Shown: positions 23,326 to 32,958, numbered from the stretch's first letter. The stretch: 64,000 nucleotides of DNA from an uncultured Atopostipes sp. (GCA_910588235.1 CAJUOQ010000003.1:24511-88510), one strand, 5' to 3'. Numbers and translations: made by a program. The notes: generated by a model not told the origin, from the letters alone.

Positions 23326-25515
23326 TTAATAGCTGACAAATACCTGGACTTGAATGTGACGACGCCCAACAAAATTATTTCGAATATCCCGAACAAACAT
23401 ATACCCTACAACCGGTACCTTTGCAGCTTCGTAATTAATCCTTGATTGGTCTACGAACGTCACAACTCTTAGCATCGGCAAATTGTAATAACCGTTGTCT
23501 GAAGTCGAACCATAAGCGTCCGATATTACAGCGACGGCCTTAAATTTCTTCCCTCGGTAAATCGATGGCAATTGCAGCCAATAAGGATTACTCGTTTGAC
23601 GATTTAAACCCGTCACCGTAAACACATCATTTAAATAGCTGGTTTCATAATTCGTGCCACCCTCTCTGTGGTACAGTCCTGCAGATGTTAATCTGGTTTC
23701 TGAACCATCACTATGACTTGCTACGAGCCCAGCGCTATTAAGATGTAAATGATCGCTTACACCATTAAATGATGCCCGAATGAGGTCTGCGTTCTCACCA
23801 ACAATATTTTTAGCGTTTACGTTAATTAAGTTTACTTCTGCAGCGTTTAATGTTCCGGTTGTGAATTTAGAAATGTTCATTTCTTCGGCGAATATTTCGT
23901 CTGATACAGTAAATGTTCCATCAACAATCACGTCTCCGTCAAGAACGATATGCTCTCCCTTTATGTAGGGTAGTCCGTCCGATATCGCAATTATAGCCTT
24001 TGTATCGCCACCTTCTTCGTAAGTAAGACCGATTGCATTTGCTTCTTGATAGAACATTGTTTCGAATTCTTCTTCACCAATTTTTATAGCGAACAAATCT
24101 TTGAGAGACGTGACGCCGTATTCAGTTACAACTTCATCGATATCATCGATTGTTGATTGGGCGCTTTTCCCTGCATCTTCGGCCACTTTTTTTGCATCCT
24201 TGATTGCTTTTTTGGTTTCGTTGTTCATTCCTGTAGTGACCATTGGATCACCCCAGCTATTGCCGTCGTGCTGATACATCTCTACTTCGCCATCTCCAAT
24301 GGGCTTATACCATAAATCTCCTAAACTCATTCCGTTCTGTGGCTCGTCAGGCCCTCTGAATATTTTGTTTTTTCTGTTTGCAGCGATCTGTACAATGTTT
24401 AGGCGGCTTTCGATAGGATTTACTTTTCCGTCTACTGTAGAATCAATGCTTTTAGATAGGCTGGCCCTGGCTTCGCCGATTTCAATTTCTTCATATCGGT
24501 CGCCCAGAACATCCCAAATAATTTTTATAACCTTTGCTTTTTGGTGAATACCAAAGTCTTGATAATAAATATTAACCACATCGCAAAGGTTTATTTCTTC
24601 AACTAATTTTAAGTTTTTATAATCCAGAGTTTTTGCCAAATCTACAAATTTCACTTTCAAATTGACTTTGGGTATCCCTATGTTGTTTTGTTCAATATAC
24701 CCCTTAGCTCTATTTCTTAGTTGTTCTTCAGTCGCGACTTCATCTTCTGAAAAATCAACAACTAAAATTTTTCTTCTTGCATAATTTCCTACGTGTTCAC
24801 TATCAATGTAACGCTCCGGAAGTACGACAAGCTCTTCCGAATCATCCCCTTCATTCCTGACAATTGAATATGGGTATACCGAAGTATATGTGCTCGCTAT
24901 TTCTTCTTCTTGCGTTAAATCGATTAAGTTCTTGCCATATGCAATTAAAGCTCCTGAATCATCCCCTCTTTGAGCGTAGAGACCTATGTGATAATTGTCG
25001 AATCGGTATTCCCCGCCATAAGTATCTAATATAGACCCAGAAACTCCCCCCAATGCTCTTCTTGCATGTTCGACTTTATCAATCGTCCATGTGCCGCTCC
25101 CGGTTGTTGAAATATCTGAATAAACAGTCAATGGATGTTCGTCAACAATGTTGCTTTTCCAAGTATTCAAAGCACTTTGAGCCGTTCCCGAATAGTATAC
25201 TTTTGGTTCTAAGGGCAAGTCTTGCGTGAGGTTAGAAACGTGTTCTGCATATACAGTTACTACCCCTTTGATCGGCTTGGTAATACGTATAATTTTAAAG
25301 CGTTGATCCTTTAGTTTATTCCCCGCATCTGCTTTTATTAATCTGTCATTCTTTAACTCCTCGAACAGATAGCCCTTTACTGGGTATTTCATCTTTAGTT
25401 CAAAGAGACCGTTTCGTTCCTCTGTGACTAAAGCACTTGTTGCATCTCTCAAAGGCCCTAGGCCCAACGTGGAAAAATCCGTTTCATTCCCTTTGTATAA
25501 AATAGGTGTACTCAT
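23326..25515 (-). CDS. Tail-associated protein (Tal/Prophage_tail family)
   Basis: A 729-residue protein beginning 'MSTPILYKGNETDFSTLGLG'. The first ~370 residues match the phage tail spike/Tal N-domain (gp27-like hub: 'GTWTIDKVEHARRALGGVSG', 'DTYGGEYRFDNYHIGLYAQR'). A linker with 'PDEPQNGMSLGDLWYKPIGD' leads to a fibre-like C-terminal half. No peptidase motif was seen, so it looks like a Tal without its own lysin. The start ATG overlaps the Dit stop (ATGA) and has GGGAGGC upstream. In siphophages Tal closes the tail tube and starts DNA delivery. Confidence 0.85.
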   Translation of the reverse strand: MSTPILYKGNETDFSTLGLGPLRDATSALVTEERNGLFELKMKYPVKGYLFEELKNDRLIKADAGNKLKDQRFKIIRITKPIKGVVTVYAEHVSNLTQDLPLEPKVYYSGTAQSALNTWKSNIVDEHPLTVYSDISTTGSGTWTIDKVEHARRALGGVSGSILDTYGGEYRFDNYHIGLYAQRGDDSGALIAYGKNLIDLTQEEEIASTYTSVYPYSIVRNEGDDSEELVVLPERYIDSEHVGNYARRKILVVDFSEDEVATEEQLRNRAKGYIEQNNIGIPKVNLKVKFVDLAKTLDYKNLKLVEEINLCDVVNIYYQDFGIHQKAKVIKIIWDVLGDRYEEIEIGEARASLSKSIDSTVDGKVNPIESRLNIVQIAANRKNKIFRGPDEPQNGMSLGDLWYKPIGDGEVEMYQHDGNSWGDPMVTTGMNNETKKAIKDAKKVAEDAGKSAQSTIDDIDEVVTEYGVTSLKDLFAIKIGEEEFETMFYQEANAIGLTYEEGGDTKAIIAISDGLPYIKGEHIVLDGDVIVDGTFTVSDEIFAEEMNISKFTTGTLNAAEVNLINVNAKNIVGENADLIRASFNGVSDHLHLNSAGLVASHSDGSETRLTSAGLYHREGGTNYETSYLNDVFTVTGLNRQTSNPYWLQLPSIYRGKKFKAVAVISDAYGSTSDNGYYNLPMLRVVTFVDQSRINYEAAKVPVVGYMFVRDIRNNFVGRRHIQVQVFVSY

Positions 25516-26240
25516 AGTATAGCCTCCCATCTTGGTCGTACTGTCACCTTGTTAACATTTCCCGACCATGTTATTTTGTTTTTCCCTGGGGCTAGTTCCG
25601 GAAAAAGAGGATCTAAAGTACCTATCATTTTGTAGAACTCTGGGGACTCCCCTTTATAGACACTCATCATCTCTGAGTCAATTGTTATTTCATCGACCAC
25701 ATCTTTTAACATTAGCCAATCTTCACCATTGTTTTGAAAGTTAATATTCCCAGATCCCTCAACATGAATAAGTGGTGTTGCTGACTTTCCTTCTGGGTTA
25801 AAAAGTGTAGTTCCCATTTCCAACTGGATGTTTTCACCATCAATTAAATATTTTTTTGGCTTAAGTTTAAAGTTGAGCACTGTTTTACCTCTATTTTTAA
25901 GGGTTCGGTTTACGTTAAAGGACTCAAAAAACATTGCCTCAAACACATACTCTGGCATTTCTGAGTAATATAATTTGTGCCAATTAATGTCGTTTTTTAA
26001 CCAATTAGAAATATCGTGAGTTGCTTCTGCAACAGTTTGATTTGTTAACTCTAGTTTGACGGGGAACTCAAGCCTTCCGCTTTCAAAGCGTTTGTTGTCA
26101 ATTGCTAACTCCCCATCCCTGCCAATAACCGGCACAAATTCAATGTCTGCTTCTGGCGAAACATAGACCATTTCATTATAAATCCTTAAACCAAAATCTG
26201 ATGATCTTTTTCCTTTATACATAAAATATGCGTCACTCAA
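25512..26240 (-). CDS. Distal tail protein (Dit)
   Basis: A protein of about 240 residues of the Sipho_tail/Dit family. The start region 'DAYFMYKGKRSSDFGLRIYN' with 'VIGRDGELAIDNKRFESGRL' and a later beta-sandwich/galectin-like half ('ATPLIHVEGSGNINFQNNGE', 'ELAPGKNKITWSGNV') are typical. The best start is the TTG at 26240 (GGAGG 9 bases upstream, 8-bp overlap with the tape measure gene); an ATG at 26249 directly abuts the ribosome site. Dit forms the hexameric hub that connects the tail tube with the baseplate. Confidence 0.85.
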   Translation of the reverse strand: MSDAYFMYKGKRSSDFGLRIYNEMVYVSPEADIEFVPVIGRDGELAIDNKRFESGRLEFPVKLELTNQTVAEATHDISNWLKNDINWHKLYYSEMPEYVFEAMFFESFNVNRTLKNRGKTVLNFKLKPKKYLIDGENIQLEMGTTLFNPEGKSATPLIHVEGSGNINFQNNGEDWLMLKDVVDEITIDSEMMSVYKGESPEFYKMIGTLDPLFPELAPGKNKITWSGNVNKVTVRPRWEAIL

Positions 26241-29200
26241 GCTTTCCATCCTCCCGTTCCATAATCCACGCCAACTCCTCTGCAAATCTCGATACATCAT
26301 CTTCATTTTCACTATTAAAATTTTCAATATGAATATTTATTCCGTTATCGTTAGTGATTGTTCGATTGGTGTTTGTAACGTTTCTCGCTAGATTTTCTCC
26401 TGCCGCTCCAAATTGCGGAACATATTTATTCATGTCTGGAACCTGTAACAAGTGGTCCATAGCTTTTCTAACTTCTAATTCGCCACCGTCAATACCTTTT
26501 GCAACTTGTTCGCCTATCCCGTTTTTGTGGATATCGGCTAAAGGACTTGATCGGTCTTTTGGTGGAGAGAATGGCAAGAAGTCTCTAATTTTCTGAGTAA
26601 CCTTACCAATTGCACCAGTAACTTTTCCAATTGCACCAGTAATCCCATTCGCAATATTCGTCACAATGTTTTTTCCGGCGTTTTTAAATTTGCTAAAGAA
26701 TCCAGTCACCGTAGAATACGCAGAATCCATACCGTTTGAAACTGCCGATTTAACAGAGTTAAACGCATTCGATACTATACTTTTCAAGCTATTAAATATA
26801 TTTGAAAATGTGCTTTTTATGCTATTTAATACGTTCGAAATAGTATTTCTCACACCATTTATAATTGATGTCACTATACTTCTTATTGTATTGAACGTAT
26901 TCGAAGTGATACTTTTAATGGCATTCCATACTGAAGTTATAATGCTTTTTATGCCATTGACTACACTTGTAATCACGGATTTTATAGCGTTCCAAGCACC
27001 AGTTAAATCACCTTGAATAGCGCTCATTACAGCGGTTATTATGCCCTTAATTACATTCCATACTGTTTGAATGATGGTCTTAATAACATTAACCACCGTA
27101 TCGATAATTGTTTTAATATTTTCCCAAATAGTATCGATAATCGTCATGATATTTTCCATTGTAGTTCTGAGACCTTCTTTTATTCCTTCCCACTTATCGC
27201 GGATCGACTGTTTTACAGATTCCCAGAAATCAGCAAACCATTCCTTGACGCTATTCCAAATATTTCGGAAGAATTCAGTTACTTGCTGCCATTTTTCTTG
27301 GACAGATTCCCAAATTCCTATAGACCCTTCTTGCATACCGTTCCAAAGGTCTGCGAACCATTCTTTGACGGATTCCCATAATTCACGGAAGAACTCAACG
27401 ACTTCTTGCCACTTCTCTTGGATTATGACCCAAATTTCTATGGCTCCTTCTTTCATGCCTTCCCATAGTTCAGTAAACCATTCTTTCACGCCGTTCCAGA
27501 GCTCTTGAAAGAATAGGACGGTTTCGTTCCAAAACTCCACAACAGGTTCCCAAACCATCATGGCAAATTCGACTATACTTTCCCATAATTCTGAAAACCA
27601 TTCAGAAACACTTTCCCAGAGTTCGATGAACCATTCCTTTATTTCGCCCCATTTCTCGACGATGGGCTCCCAAATGGCTATCGCAATTTCTTTCATGGAT
27701 TCCCAAAGTTCAATAAAGAATTCTTTTATACTCTCCCAAGTTTCGGAGAACCACTCTTTGACCTCTTGCCATTTTTCAACGATAGGTTCCCAGACCATCA
27801 AGGCAGTTTCTTTAATGTCTTCCCATAAAATTAAGAAGAATTCAGTTAAGTCTGCCCATACTTCTTGGCAATACTCTTTTACTTCTTGCCATTTCTCCTG
27901 GATCGGCTCCCAGATAATAAGAGCAACCTCGACAATTTCATCCCAAATCATAGAAAAGAACTCTACGACGCCTTCCCAAATACCTTGAAAGACTTCTTTA
28001 GTTTCTTCCCACTTTTCTTGGATCGGCTCCCAGATTTCCATAGCCTTTTCACTTATTGAATCCCATAGTTCTATAAACCACTCTTTGAGGGAATCCCAAA
28101 TTTCTTTAGCTCCCTCGCTGATGGAAGTCCAAGTTTCAGACAACCAACTTCCTAGACTGTCCCAGATTTCTTGAGCACCATCACTGATAGAGGACCATGT
28201 TTCACTGAACCAATCTCTTAATGCGCCCCACATCTCTTTGGCGCCATTACTGATTGAGTCCCATGTTTCTGAAAAATAATCTTTAATGCCATTCCATATT
28301 TCTGTGGTTCGCGCTTTTATATTTTCCCAAGTTTCAGAAATTCTGTCTCCTAATTGTTGGGCTTTCTCTTTGATTGTATCCCAGTTTTGCCACAAGGCGA
28401 CTCCGACTGCTATAAGAGCACCAATAACTGCTGCAACTGCGACTATTGGCCAACTAATTGCCCCAAATACCGCGGCTAAAACTCCACCTGCCACAGATAG
28501 GGCCGTCTTTACAGCTGTCACCGCAGCAATAACTCCTGTAATAATTTTAAAAGCTCCGACTGCCCCCATTATTCCAGCAATTAACGGTGCCCATTGTTCA
28601 ACAAATTCTCCTATGTCACTAGCTAGTTGTTGAAAATCAATTTCTAGTACGGTCTCCCATAAATCAGATAATGCGGACTTAATTTCTTCCCATAATGAAG
28701 ATTGGACAAATTCGGTAAAAGCATCTTTAGCTGCATTAAATGCATCAGTAACAACTTCTTTAAACGTCTGCCAAGCTGTTGAGTTTGCTATTTGTCTAAA
28801 CAGATCACCTAATAAACCAATTAGTGGCCCAACAGCGCCAGAAGCTTTATCTAATGCTCCTTCAATGGTTTCCCCAACCGTTGAAATCATCTCACCGATC
28901 GTCGGAAAGTTAGCGGCGACTAATGCAGCATCGATTGCTTCAATCATGTTTGCCAACCCACGAGACACAGCTGTACGCATATTCGCCATTGATGTTTGAA
29001 TACCACCAGTAGCGTCTCGAGCTATTTGTTCAAGGGAAGCTAATCCTCCTCCACCTTCTTTGTTTAGGGTAATTAAAGTATCAACGAAATCATCAACAGC
29101 AATTGATCCGTCAGAAAGACCTTCTTTCAGCTCTCCCATAGTAATCCCCATCATATCCGCAATTGCTCGTAGAGTAGGTCCCATTTGACTATTCATCATG

Positions 29201-29724
29201 GAGTTCCAAGTTTGACCATTTATTTTGTTGTCCGCTAAACCTTGAGATAATTGCAAAACAGCATTATTTACCATATCGGTATCTCCACCGAAACCAAGGA
29301 TCGCATTATTCATCGCTGAATAAATTTGTTCAGATCCCGTTAAGTCACCAGTAGACGAAGCTAGTAATTGAACCCCAGAAACTGCTTGATCCAAGGGTGT
29401 AGGGAGTCCACTGATGGAATCATTTAAATTGTCCATCATAGCGCTACTTTCTTCTGCACTAAAACCCATATTTGCGAACACTTTATCAGTATTTCGTAGT
29501 GTATCTACACGCTTAATGGCACCGTCCATACTGTTTTTAAGTAAATTAAATCCAGCCTGTGCTAGTTTCACTAGACCCATTGCCTTCATCATGTCAGTTA
29601 CTGTAGAAGTAGTTTTTTTAACATGGTCTCCCAAGCCTTCGAAAGCTTCTTTAATACCTTGTACGGATTTTTCGGCTTGTTTTCCATCTGCTTTAATTTC
29701 TATTGTTACCGTTCCATCTGCCAT
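26233..29724 (-). CDS. Tail tape measure protein
   Basis: A 1163-residue ruler protein. The N-terminus has the TMP domain ('TSTVTDMMKAMGLVKLAQAG', 'FANMGFSAEESSAMMDNLND', then a glycosidase-free helical region). Residues about 370-450 are hydrophobic ('IAGIMGAVGAFKIITGVIAA'). About 480-900 is a striking array in which Trp/Phe recur every ~11 residues (for example 'IWEPIVEKWQEVKEWFSETW'). A second Ile/Ser/Asn-rich array follows up to about 1050. It is the longest gene in the prophage. Tail length in siphophages scales with this protein (family knowledge). Shared DNA repeats make this region prone to length change. Confidence 0.95.
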   Translation of the reverse strand: MADGTVTIEIKADGKQAEKSVQGIKEAFEGLGDHVKKTTSTVTDMMKAMGLVKLAQAGFNLLKNSMDGAIKRVDTLRNTDKVFANMGFSAEESSAMMDNLNDSISGLPTPLDQAVSGVQLLASSTGDLTGSEQIYSAMNNAILGFGGDTDMVNNAVLQLSQGLADNKINGQTWNSMMNSQMGPTLRAIADMMGITMGELKEGLSDGSIAVDDFVDTLITLNKEGGGGLASLEQIARDATGGIQTSMANMRTAVSRGLANMIEAIDAALVAANFPTIGEMISTVGETIEGALDKASGAVGPLIGLLGDLFRQIANSTAWQTFKEVVTDAFNAAKDAFTEFVQSSLWEEIKSALSDLWETVLEIDFQQLASDIGEFVEQWAPLIAGIMGAVGAFKIITGVIAAVTAVKTALSVAGGVLAAVFGAISWPIVAVAAVIGALIAVGVALWQNWDTIKEKAQQLGDRISETWENIKARTTEIWNGIKDYFSETWDSISNGAKEMWGALRDWFSETWSSISDGAQEIWDSLGSWLSETWTSISEGAKEIWDSLKEWFIELWDSISEKAMEIWEPIQEKWEETKEVFQGIWEGVVEFFSMIWDEIVEVALIIWEPIQEKWQEVKEYCQEVWADLTEFFLILWEDIKETALMVWEPIVEKWQEVKEWFSETWESIKEFFIELWESMKEIAIAIWEPIVEKWGEIKEWFIELWESVSEWFSELWESIVEFAMMVWEPVVEFWNETVLFFQELWNGVKEWFTELWEGMKEGAIEIWVIIQEKWQEVVEFFRELWESVKEWFADLWNGMQEGSIGIWESVQEKWQQVTEFFRNIWNSVKEWFADFWESVKQSIRDKWEGIKEGLRTTMENIMTIIDTIWENIKTIIDTVVNVIKTIIQTVWNVIKGIITAVMSAIQGDLTGAWNAIKSVITSVVNGIKSIITSVWNAIKSITSNTFNTIRSIVTSIINGVRNTISNVLNSIKSTFSNIFNSLKSIVSNAFNSVKSAVSNGMDSAYSTVTGFFSKFKNAGKNIVTNIANGITGAIGKVTGAIGKVTQKIRDFLPFSPPKDRSSPLADIHKNGIGEQVAKGIDGGELEVRKAMDHLLQVPDMNKYVPQFGAAGENLARNVTNTNRTITNDNGINIHIENFNSENEDDVSRFAEELAWIMEREDGKLE

Positions 29725-30332
29725 TAGTTCACCTCTCTTTCAGGCAATTTATAAATGTTTTTAAGTCTCAATAATTCCTCTCGTTCTTTTTCAGTTCCTT
29801 TTCCACTAGGAAGATCTCGAGTTCGAATACTGATGATTTGCTTAATCTTAGTGTCATCAGATAACCCCTCAAATAATGCTAAAAATTGTTCCCAGTGCAG
29901 TTTTCCATGGTAGTTATATAAATCCATTTGATAATCTTTGAAAAAGCTTGAATAGATATATTTAGCGTCATGAACAAAATCGTAAGTGCGTTCTTCTTCT
30001 TTTTTCTTCTTTGGAGGTTTGAACTTGTTTCCCAAAATATCGATTAAGTATTCGTCTTCTTCAGAAAATTCACTGAGGAACTCCTCAAAGATTGCACCTT
30101 GTAAGTCGGAGGCATATTTAATATTTTCAACTGAATCAAAATATCCGGGCGAAAATTCCTCTGCTCCAGTGAGCATGTATAGCATGTCGAGAAGTTTTTG
30201 AGCGTCGCCTAGTCTTTGGTCTTCGGCTATTTCAAAGATCGTTAATATATTGTCAAATGCCATATCTATATTAAAAATACGCCCTCTGAACTCGAAATTT
30301 TCGTTCAAAGGGCGCTTTACTGTGAGCAACAT
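29724..30332 (-). CDS. Gp15-family phage protein (tail assembly)
   Basis: A 202-residue protein matching the phage Gp15 family known from Listeria A118-type and related phages ('MLLTVKRPLNENFEFRGRIF', 'FDNILTIFEIAEDQRLGDAQ', 'FSPGYFDSVENIKYASDLQG'). The C-terminal part has 'YIYSSFFKDYQMDLYNYHGK' and 'LHWEQFLALFEGLSDDTKIK', the family end with a compact helical domain. It lies directly before the tape measure gene with a 1-bp overlap, so it likely serves as the second tail-assembly chaperone, the GT-type place. The role is inferred from position. Confidence 0.8.
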   Translation of the reverse strand: MLLTVKRPLNENFEFRGRIFNIDMAFDNILTIFEIAEDQRLGDAQKLLDMLYMLTGAEEFSPGYFDSVENIKYASDLQGAIFEEFLSEFSEEDEYLIDILGNKFKPPKKKKEEERTYDFVHDAKYIYSSFFKDYQMDLYNYHGKLHWEQFLALFEGLSDDTKIKQIISIRTRDLPSGKGTEKEREELLRLKNIYKLPEREVN

Positions 30333-30341
30333 ATACTCACC

Positions 30342-30746
30342 TTATTTCTTTTTTCGTTTGCGGTACTCATTAGATTTTTTATTTTGTTGTTCTGTATAGT
30401 GATCAGTAATGTGTTGCATGGCCTGATCAAAAGCACTTACTGTTGCCACGATGCTTTTGGTTTGGCCATAAACTTGTTGAAAGGCATCCTCACCAAACAT
30501 ACGAGCATAAACCAATCCATAAGTGTCAATTGCCTTTTGGAGTAATACATTGAACTCTTCTGTTGTTATATCTTCGTCTTTTAAGTTTCGTAACCGTTCA
30601 GCCTCTTTACTTGCTTCTTTAAATTCATCTTTGTTTTCTAAATCAAGCATGTAAGCCAATGCTTGATCCGAAACATCTGCTGTTAGTTTTACTCCCCCAA
30701 AATCAAAGTCAATTGTTGGAGTACTTAAATTAATTTTAATTGCCAT
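30342..30746 (-). CDS. Tail assembly chaperone-like protein, 134 aa
   Basis: A small, highly charged, mostly helical protein (beta start 'IKINLSTPTIDFDFGGVKLT', then 'YMLDLENKDEFKEASKEAER', and a basic tail with KKSNEYRKRKKK). Its place between the major tail protein and the Gp15 gene is that of the first tail assembly chaperone. I saw no clear -1 slippery sequence joining it to Gp15; the genes are separated by 9 bp. Function inferred by position. Confidence 0.65.
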   Translation of the reverse strand: MAIKINLSTPTIDFDFGGVKLTADVSDQALAYMLDLENKDEFKEASKEAERLRNLKDEDITTEEFNVLLQKAIDTYGLVYARMFGEDAFQQVYGQTKSIVATVSAFDQAMQHITDHYTEQQNKKSNEYRKRKKK

Positions 30747-30766
30747 TATTTAATCATCCTTTACTT

Positions 30767-31228
30767 TTATCCGCCTGGTGTTTCCTCAATTGTTTTATCA
30801 ATTTCTTCCGGTTTTTTATTCCATGTAATCGTGAATGCAATGGCATCGTATGCTGTAGCCTCTCCACCGTTCACACTAGGTTCCGTAACCGTCGCCAAAC
30901 CAACATGAACAGTACCTTCTGGCAGTGTACGTTTGAACCAAATTTTACGTCCATCGCCCACTTCAAATTCTAAATCCCCGATTAAATTCTGGGCTGGATC
31001 CCCATAGTTTCGGTAACCCGAAAATTCATACCCTACTGCAACAGAAGTTACGTCTGTTTCTGGAGTGCCGTCGCCATCTAAAAAGCCTTCTTCTTCGGAC
31101 TCTTCATTATTACTTGGTTCAGCAGCATTAATGTGCTCCCCAATTGTTAACCAATCTTCTTCACTATATTCTTCGCCTCTTTCATACTTTTGTATTTCAT
31201 ACTTTGTTGCGGCCACTTTATATCTCAT
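30767..31228 (-). CDS. Major tail (tube) protein
   Basis: A 153-residue beta-rich protein. Phage tail-tube features are the 'VAVGYEFSGYRNYGDPAQNL' segment, 'GRKIWFKRTLPEGTVHVGLA' and 'TAYDAIAFTITWNKKPEEID'. An acidic loop (NNEESEEEGFLDGDGTPE) interrupts the middle. It ends '-ETPGG', the same tripeptide as the capsid protein end (-EIPGG), with a short +1 frame beyond. It precedes the chaperone genes in the normal siphophage order. Neither Ig-like nor other decoration domain is present in frame. Confidence 0.8.
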   Translation of the reverse strand: MRYKVAATKYEIQKYERGEEYSEEDWLTIGEHINAAEPSNNEESEEEGFLDGDGTPETDVTSVAVGYEFSGYRNYGDPAQNLIGDLEFEVGDGRKIWFKRTLPEGTVHVGLATVTEPSVNGGEATAYDAIAFTITWNKKPEEIDKTIEETPGG

Positions 31229-31244
31229 TTATTTTACTCCTTTT

Positions 31245-31634
31245 TTATATGTTATAAATTGTTAGTTCTACTTGTATATCCAATAAAAAAACGAACCAAC
31301 CTTGTTCATCGATTTGATTGATGAAAGGCTTGTTCGTTATTTGTAGCTTATGGAAATCAAAACTTTTGTCTTCACTCTTTAGATCATTCATTAGTTCTAG
31401 CTCACTTTGCACTTCCCAAAGTACTTCGTGTATTTTAGATTGCGACTGAGATTTCATTGCAATTTCATAATTTAATTGCTGATCTGTTGTGCCATCCATG
31501 AATTCATCGATCACTCGAGAACCAGCCATCGGATACATAACGAATGATTCGCCACTATCCAGGTAGCCTAATTTCATTTTTGATGGGAGATTAAGCTTAT
31601 TGATAAATTTCATTAATTGATTCGGAAAGTCCAT
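31245..31634 (-). CDS. Minor capsid/tail terminator protein
   Basis: A 129-residue protein of the 'minor capsid protein' group 3 seen in A118-like phages ('FPNQLMKFINKLNLPSKMKL', 'VMYPMAGSRVIDEFMDGTTD', 'QGWFVFLLDIQVELTIYNI'). By position, just before the major tail protein, it is likely the tail terminator that caps the tube. It overlaps the next upstream gene by one base. The Pfam name is from memory and needs a profile check. Confidence 0.65.
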   Translation of the reverse strand: MDFPNQLMKFINKLNLPSKMKLGYLDSGESFVMYPMAGSRVIDEFMDGTTDQQLNYEIAMKSQSQSKIHEVLWEVQSELELMNDLKSEDKSFDFHKLQITNKPFINQIDEQGWFVFLLDIQVELTIYNI

Positions 31635-31966
31635 TAATTTAATCTAGCTCCTTTCACAAATGCGTTAATCCAATCTTTGCCATACATCCCTTTTGCTTTT
31701 AAGTCCCACCTAGGACCAGTGCCTGGCGTTGTGTAATTTCTATGTTGCTCATAAAATTGTTTCTTGGCGTATTTCATATGGTAGTTAACTGCACTTGCAT
31801 CGATGTTAATCGACGTCGCTTGTCTCAAATCTCCTTCTTTTTTAGGGACAAACGGATTCATATCCGCCAACATTTGGTTCGCTAATGCATAGCGGCCTCG
31901 TGAGTAATTTGGATCTGCAAATTTTTCTTCAATGTTTTTCATATCTACCTTTACATCAACTTCCAT
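31634..31966 (-). CDS. Minor capsid protein (HK97 gp10-like)
   Basis: A 110-residue basic protein resembling Minor_capsid_2 of A118-type phages ('MEVDVKVDMKNIEEKFADPN', 'RGRYALANQMLADMNPFVPK', 'GDLRQATSINID' and 'MYGKDWINAFVKGARLN'). Proteins of this shape occupy the place of HK97 gp10, which helps to join the tail to the head. It is translationally coupled to both neighbours (1-3 bp spacing). Confidence 0.7.
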   Translation of the reverse strand: MEVDVKVDMKNIEEKFADPNYSRGRYALANQMLADMNPFVPKKEGDLRQATSINIDASAVNYHMKYAKKQFYEQHRNYTTPGTGPRWDLKAKGMYGKDWINAFVKGARLN

Positions 31967-31968
31967 GA

Positions 31969-32301
31969 CTAGACCACCTCTAATTCATAGGCATATAACT
32001 TATTTTCTAAAGGTTCCATGACTGGAATAACCTTGGTTATTGTATGACTTAAACCATTGACGATAACCATTGATTCTTCTGTAAATTCAAGCATGGGATC
32101 AGTTAAGCCCTCATAACAAAAAATCAATCCGTTATATAGAATTTGCTTACCTCTGGTAGAATATATAAATTCTGAACCTATATCGATTCGACAGTTTTTA
32201 ATCTTGACTTCTTCTCCGTATATCGGCTCAGACCAGTCGTTAGTTCCTTGGTATTCCTTATATATAAAAGCATCTGTCAGAAATTCTTCAGGTGGTTTCA
32301 T
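31969..32301 (-). CDS. Minor capsid protein (head closure-like)
   Basis: A 110-residue protein of the Minor_capsid_1 type: 'EEFLTDAFIYKEYQGTNDWS', 'IDIGSEFIYSTRGKQILYNG', 'ITKVIPVMEPLENKLYAYEL'. Located between the head-tail connector and the gp10-like gene, it is probably the head-closure (stopper) protein. It overlaps the upstream gene by 4 bp (ATGA). Confidence 0.7.
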   Translation of the reverse strand: MKPPEEFLTDAFIYKEYQGTNDWSEPIYGEEVKIKNCRIDIGSEFIYSTRGKQILYNGLIFCYEGLTDPMLEFTEESMVIVNGLSHTITKVIPVMEPLENKLYAYELEVV

Positions 32302-32687
32302 TGAACACCACGGTATAATAACCCTGTGCCCTCCAAATATAAATAAGCCTCATCCGCCATAAGTGGCGTATCAATTGATGTTGTGCTTTGTGTGCTTCCC
32401 ATTGACACGCTCGTTCTTCCGGCAGAAAAAGATTGCGGTGTTTTATTTAATCCATAATTAGTTGTTTTGCCAGTCTCTTTAAAATACTGGATTTGAGCAG
32501 CCAGAGCTTGTTTAAATCTTTTCGATCGATATGGAACGTCCTTGTCTAAGTCATTAAACACATAAAAATCATTCGTTTGAGTATCTAATAGCAATGAAGC
32601 TGGAGCCAATAATTTATTAAACTCATCCTCTGTCAGCTCATTACTCAAGTTTAAATCCCTAAACTCTTCAAACGTAAGATAAGCCAT
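32298..32687 (-). CDS. Head-tail connector protein (adaptor-like)
   Basis: A 129-residue helical protein ('YLTFEEFRDLNLSNELTEDE', 'ASLLLDTQTNDFYVFNDLDK', 'VPYRSKRFKQALAAQIQYFK') with a Ser/Thr-rich loop. This fits the gp6/gp15-type adaptor that docks under the portal. A ribosome site GAGGTTAAAT precedes the ATG. Immediately downstream of the capsid gene, it begins the connector block. Confidence 0.7.
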   Translation of the reverse strand: MAYLTFEEFRDLNLSNELTEDEFNKLLAPASLLLDTQTNDFYVFNDLDKDVPYRSKRFKQALAAQIQYFKETGKTTNYGLNKTPQSFSAGRTSVSMGSTQSTTSIDTPLMADEAYLYLEGTGLLYRGVQ

Positions 32688-32714
32688 TTATTTAACCTCC
32701 TCAAAAGAGGAAGC

Positions 32715-32954
32715 CTATTTAGCTTCCTCATCGTCTTTTTTTTCTTCTTTATTGCCTTCAGTTTTTGTATCTTCTTTTTTATCTTCATCGATACGTTCCA
32801 TTACTTTCTCAACTTTCAAATGTCCGAAGTTGTCTTGAACATTCTTTTCAATCTCTTCAGAACGTTTTACTGTCATTTCAAATTCTTCACCTGGTTCGAA
32901 TACTTTCTTTTCCTCGTAACCTTCAAATTTAACTACTGCTTTAAATTTAGCCAT
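32715..32954 (-). CDS. Small protein after the capsid gene, possible decoration or frameshift extension
   Basis: A 79-residue protein ('MAKFKAVVKFEGYEEKKVFE') with a small beta-rich start and a low-complexity Lys/Glu/Asp tail (DKKEDTKTEGNKEEKKDD). GGAGGTTAAACTA precedes its ATG and also contains the capsid stop codon. The frame stays open upstream into the capsid gene in the +1 register, so a +1 slip near the capsid stop would fuse the two. Function unknown; a capsid decoration role is speculative. Confidence 0.6.
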   Translation of the reverse strand: MAKFKAVVKFEGYEEKKVFEPGEEFEMTVKRSEEIEKNVQDNFGHLKVEKVMERIDEDKKEDTKTEGNKEEKKDDEEAK

Positions 32955-32958
32955 TAGT

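Noticed and set aside
26354..28633. Long plus-strand open frames opposite the tape measure gene
   Set aside because: Shadows of the repeat-rich tape measure gene, no ribosome sites.
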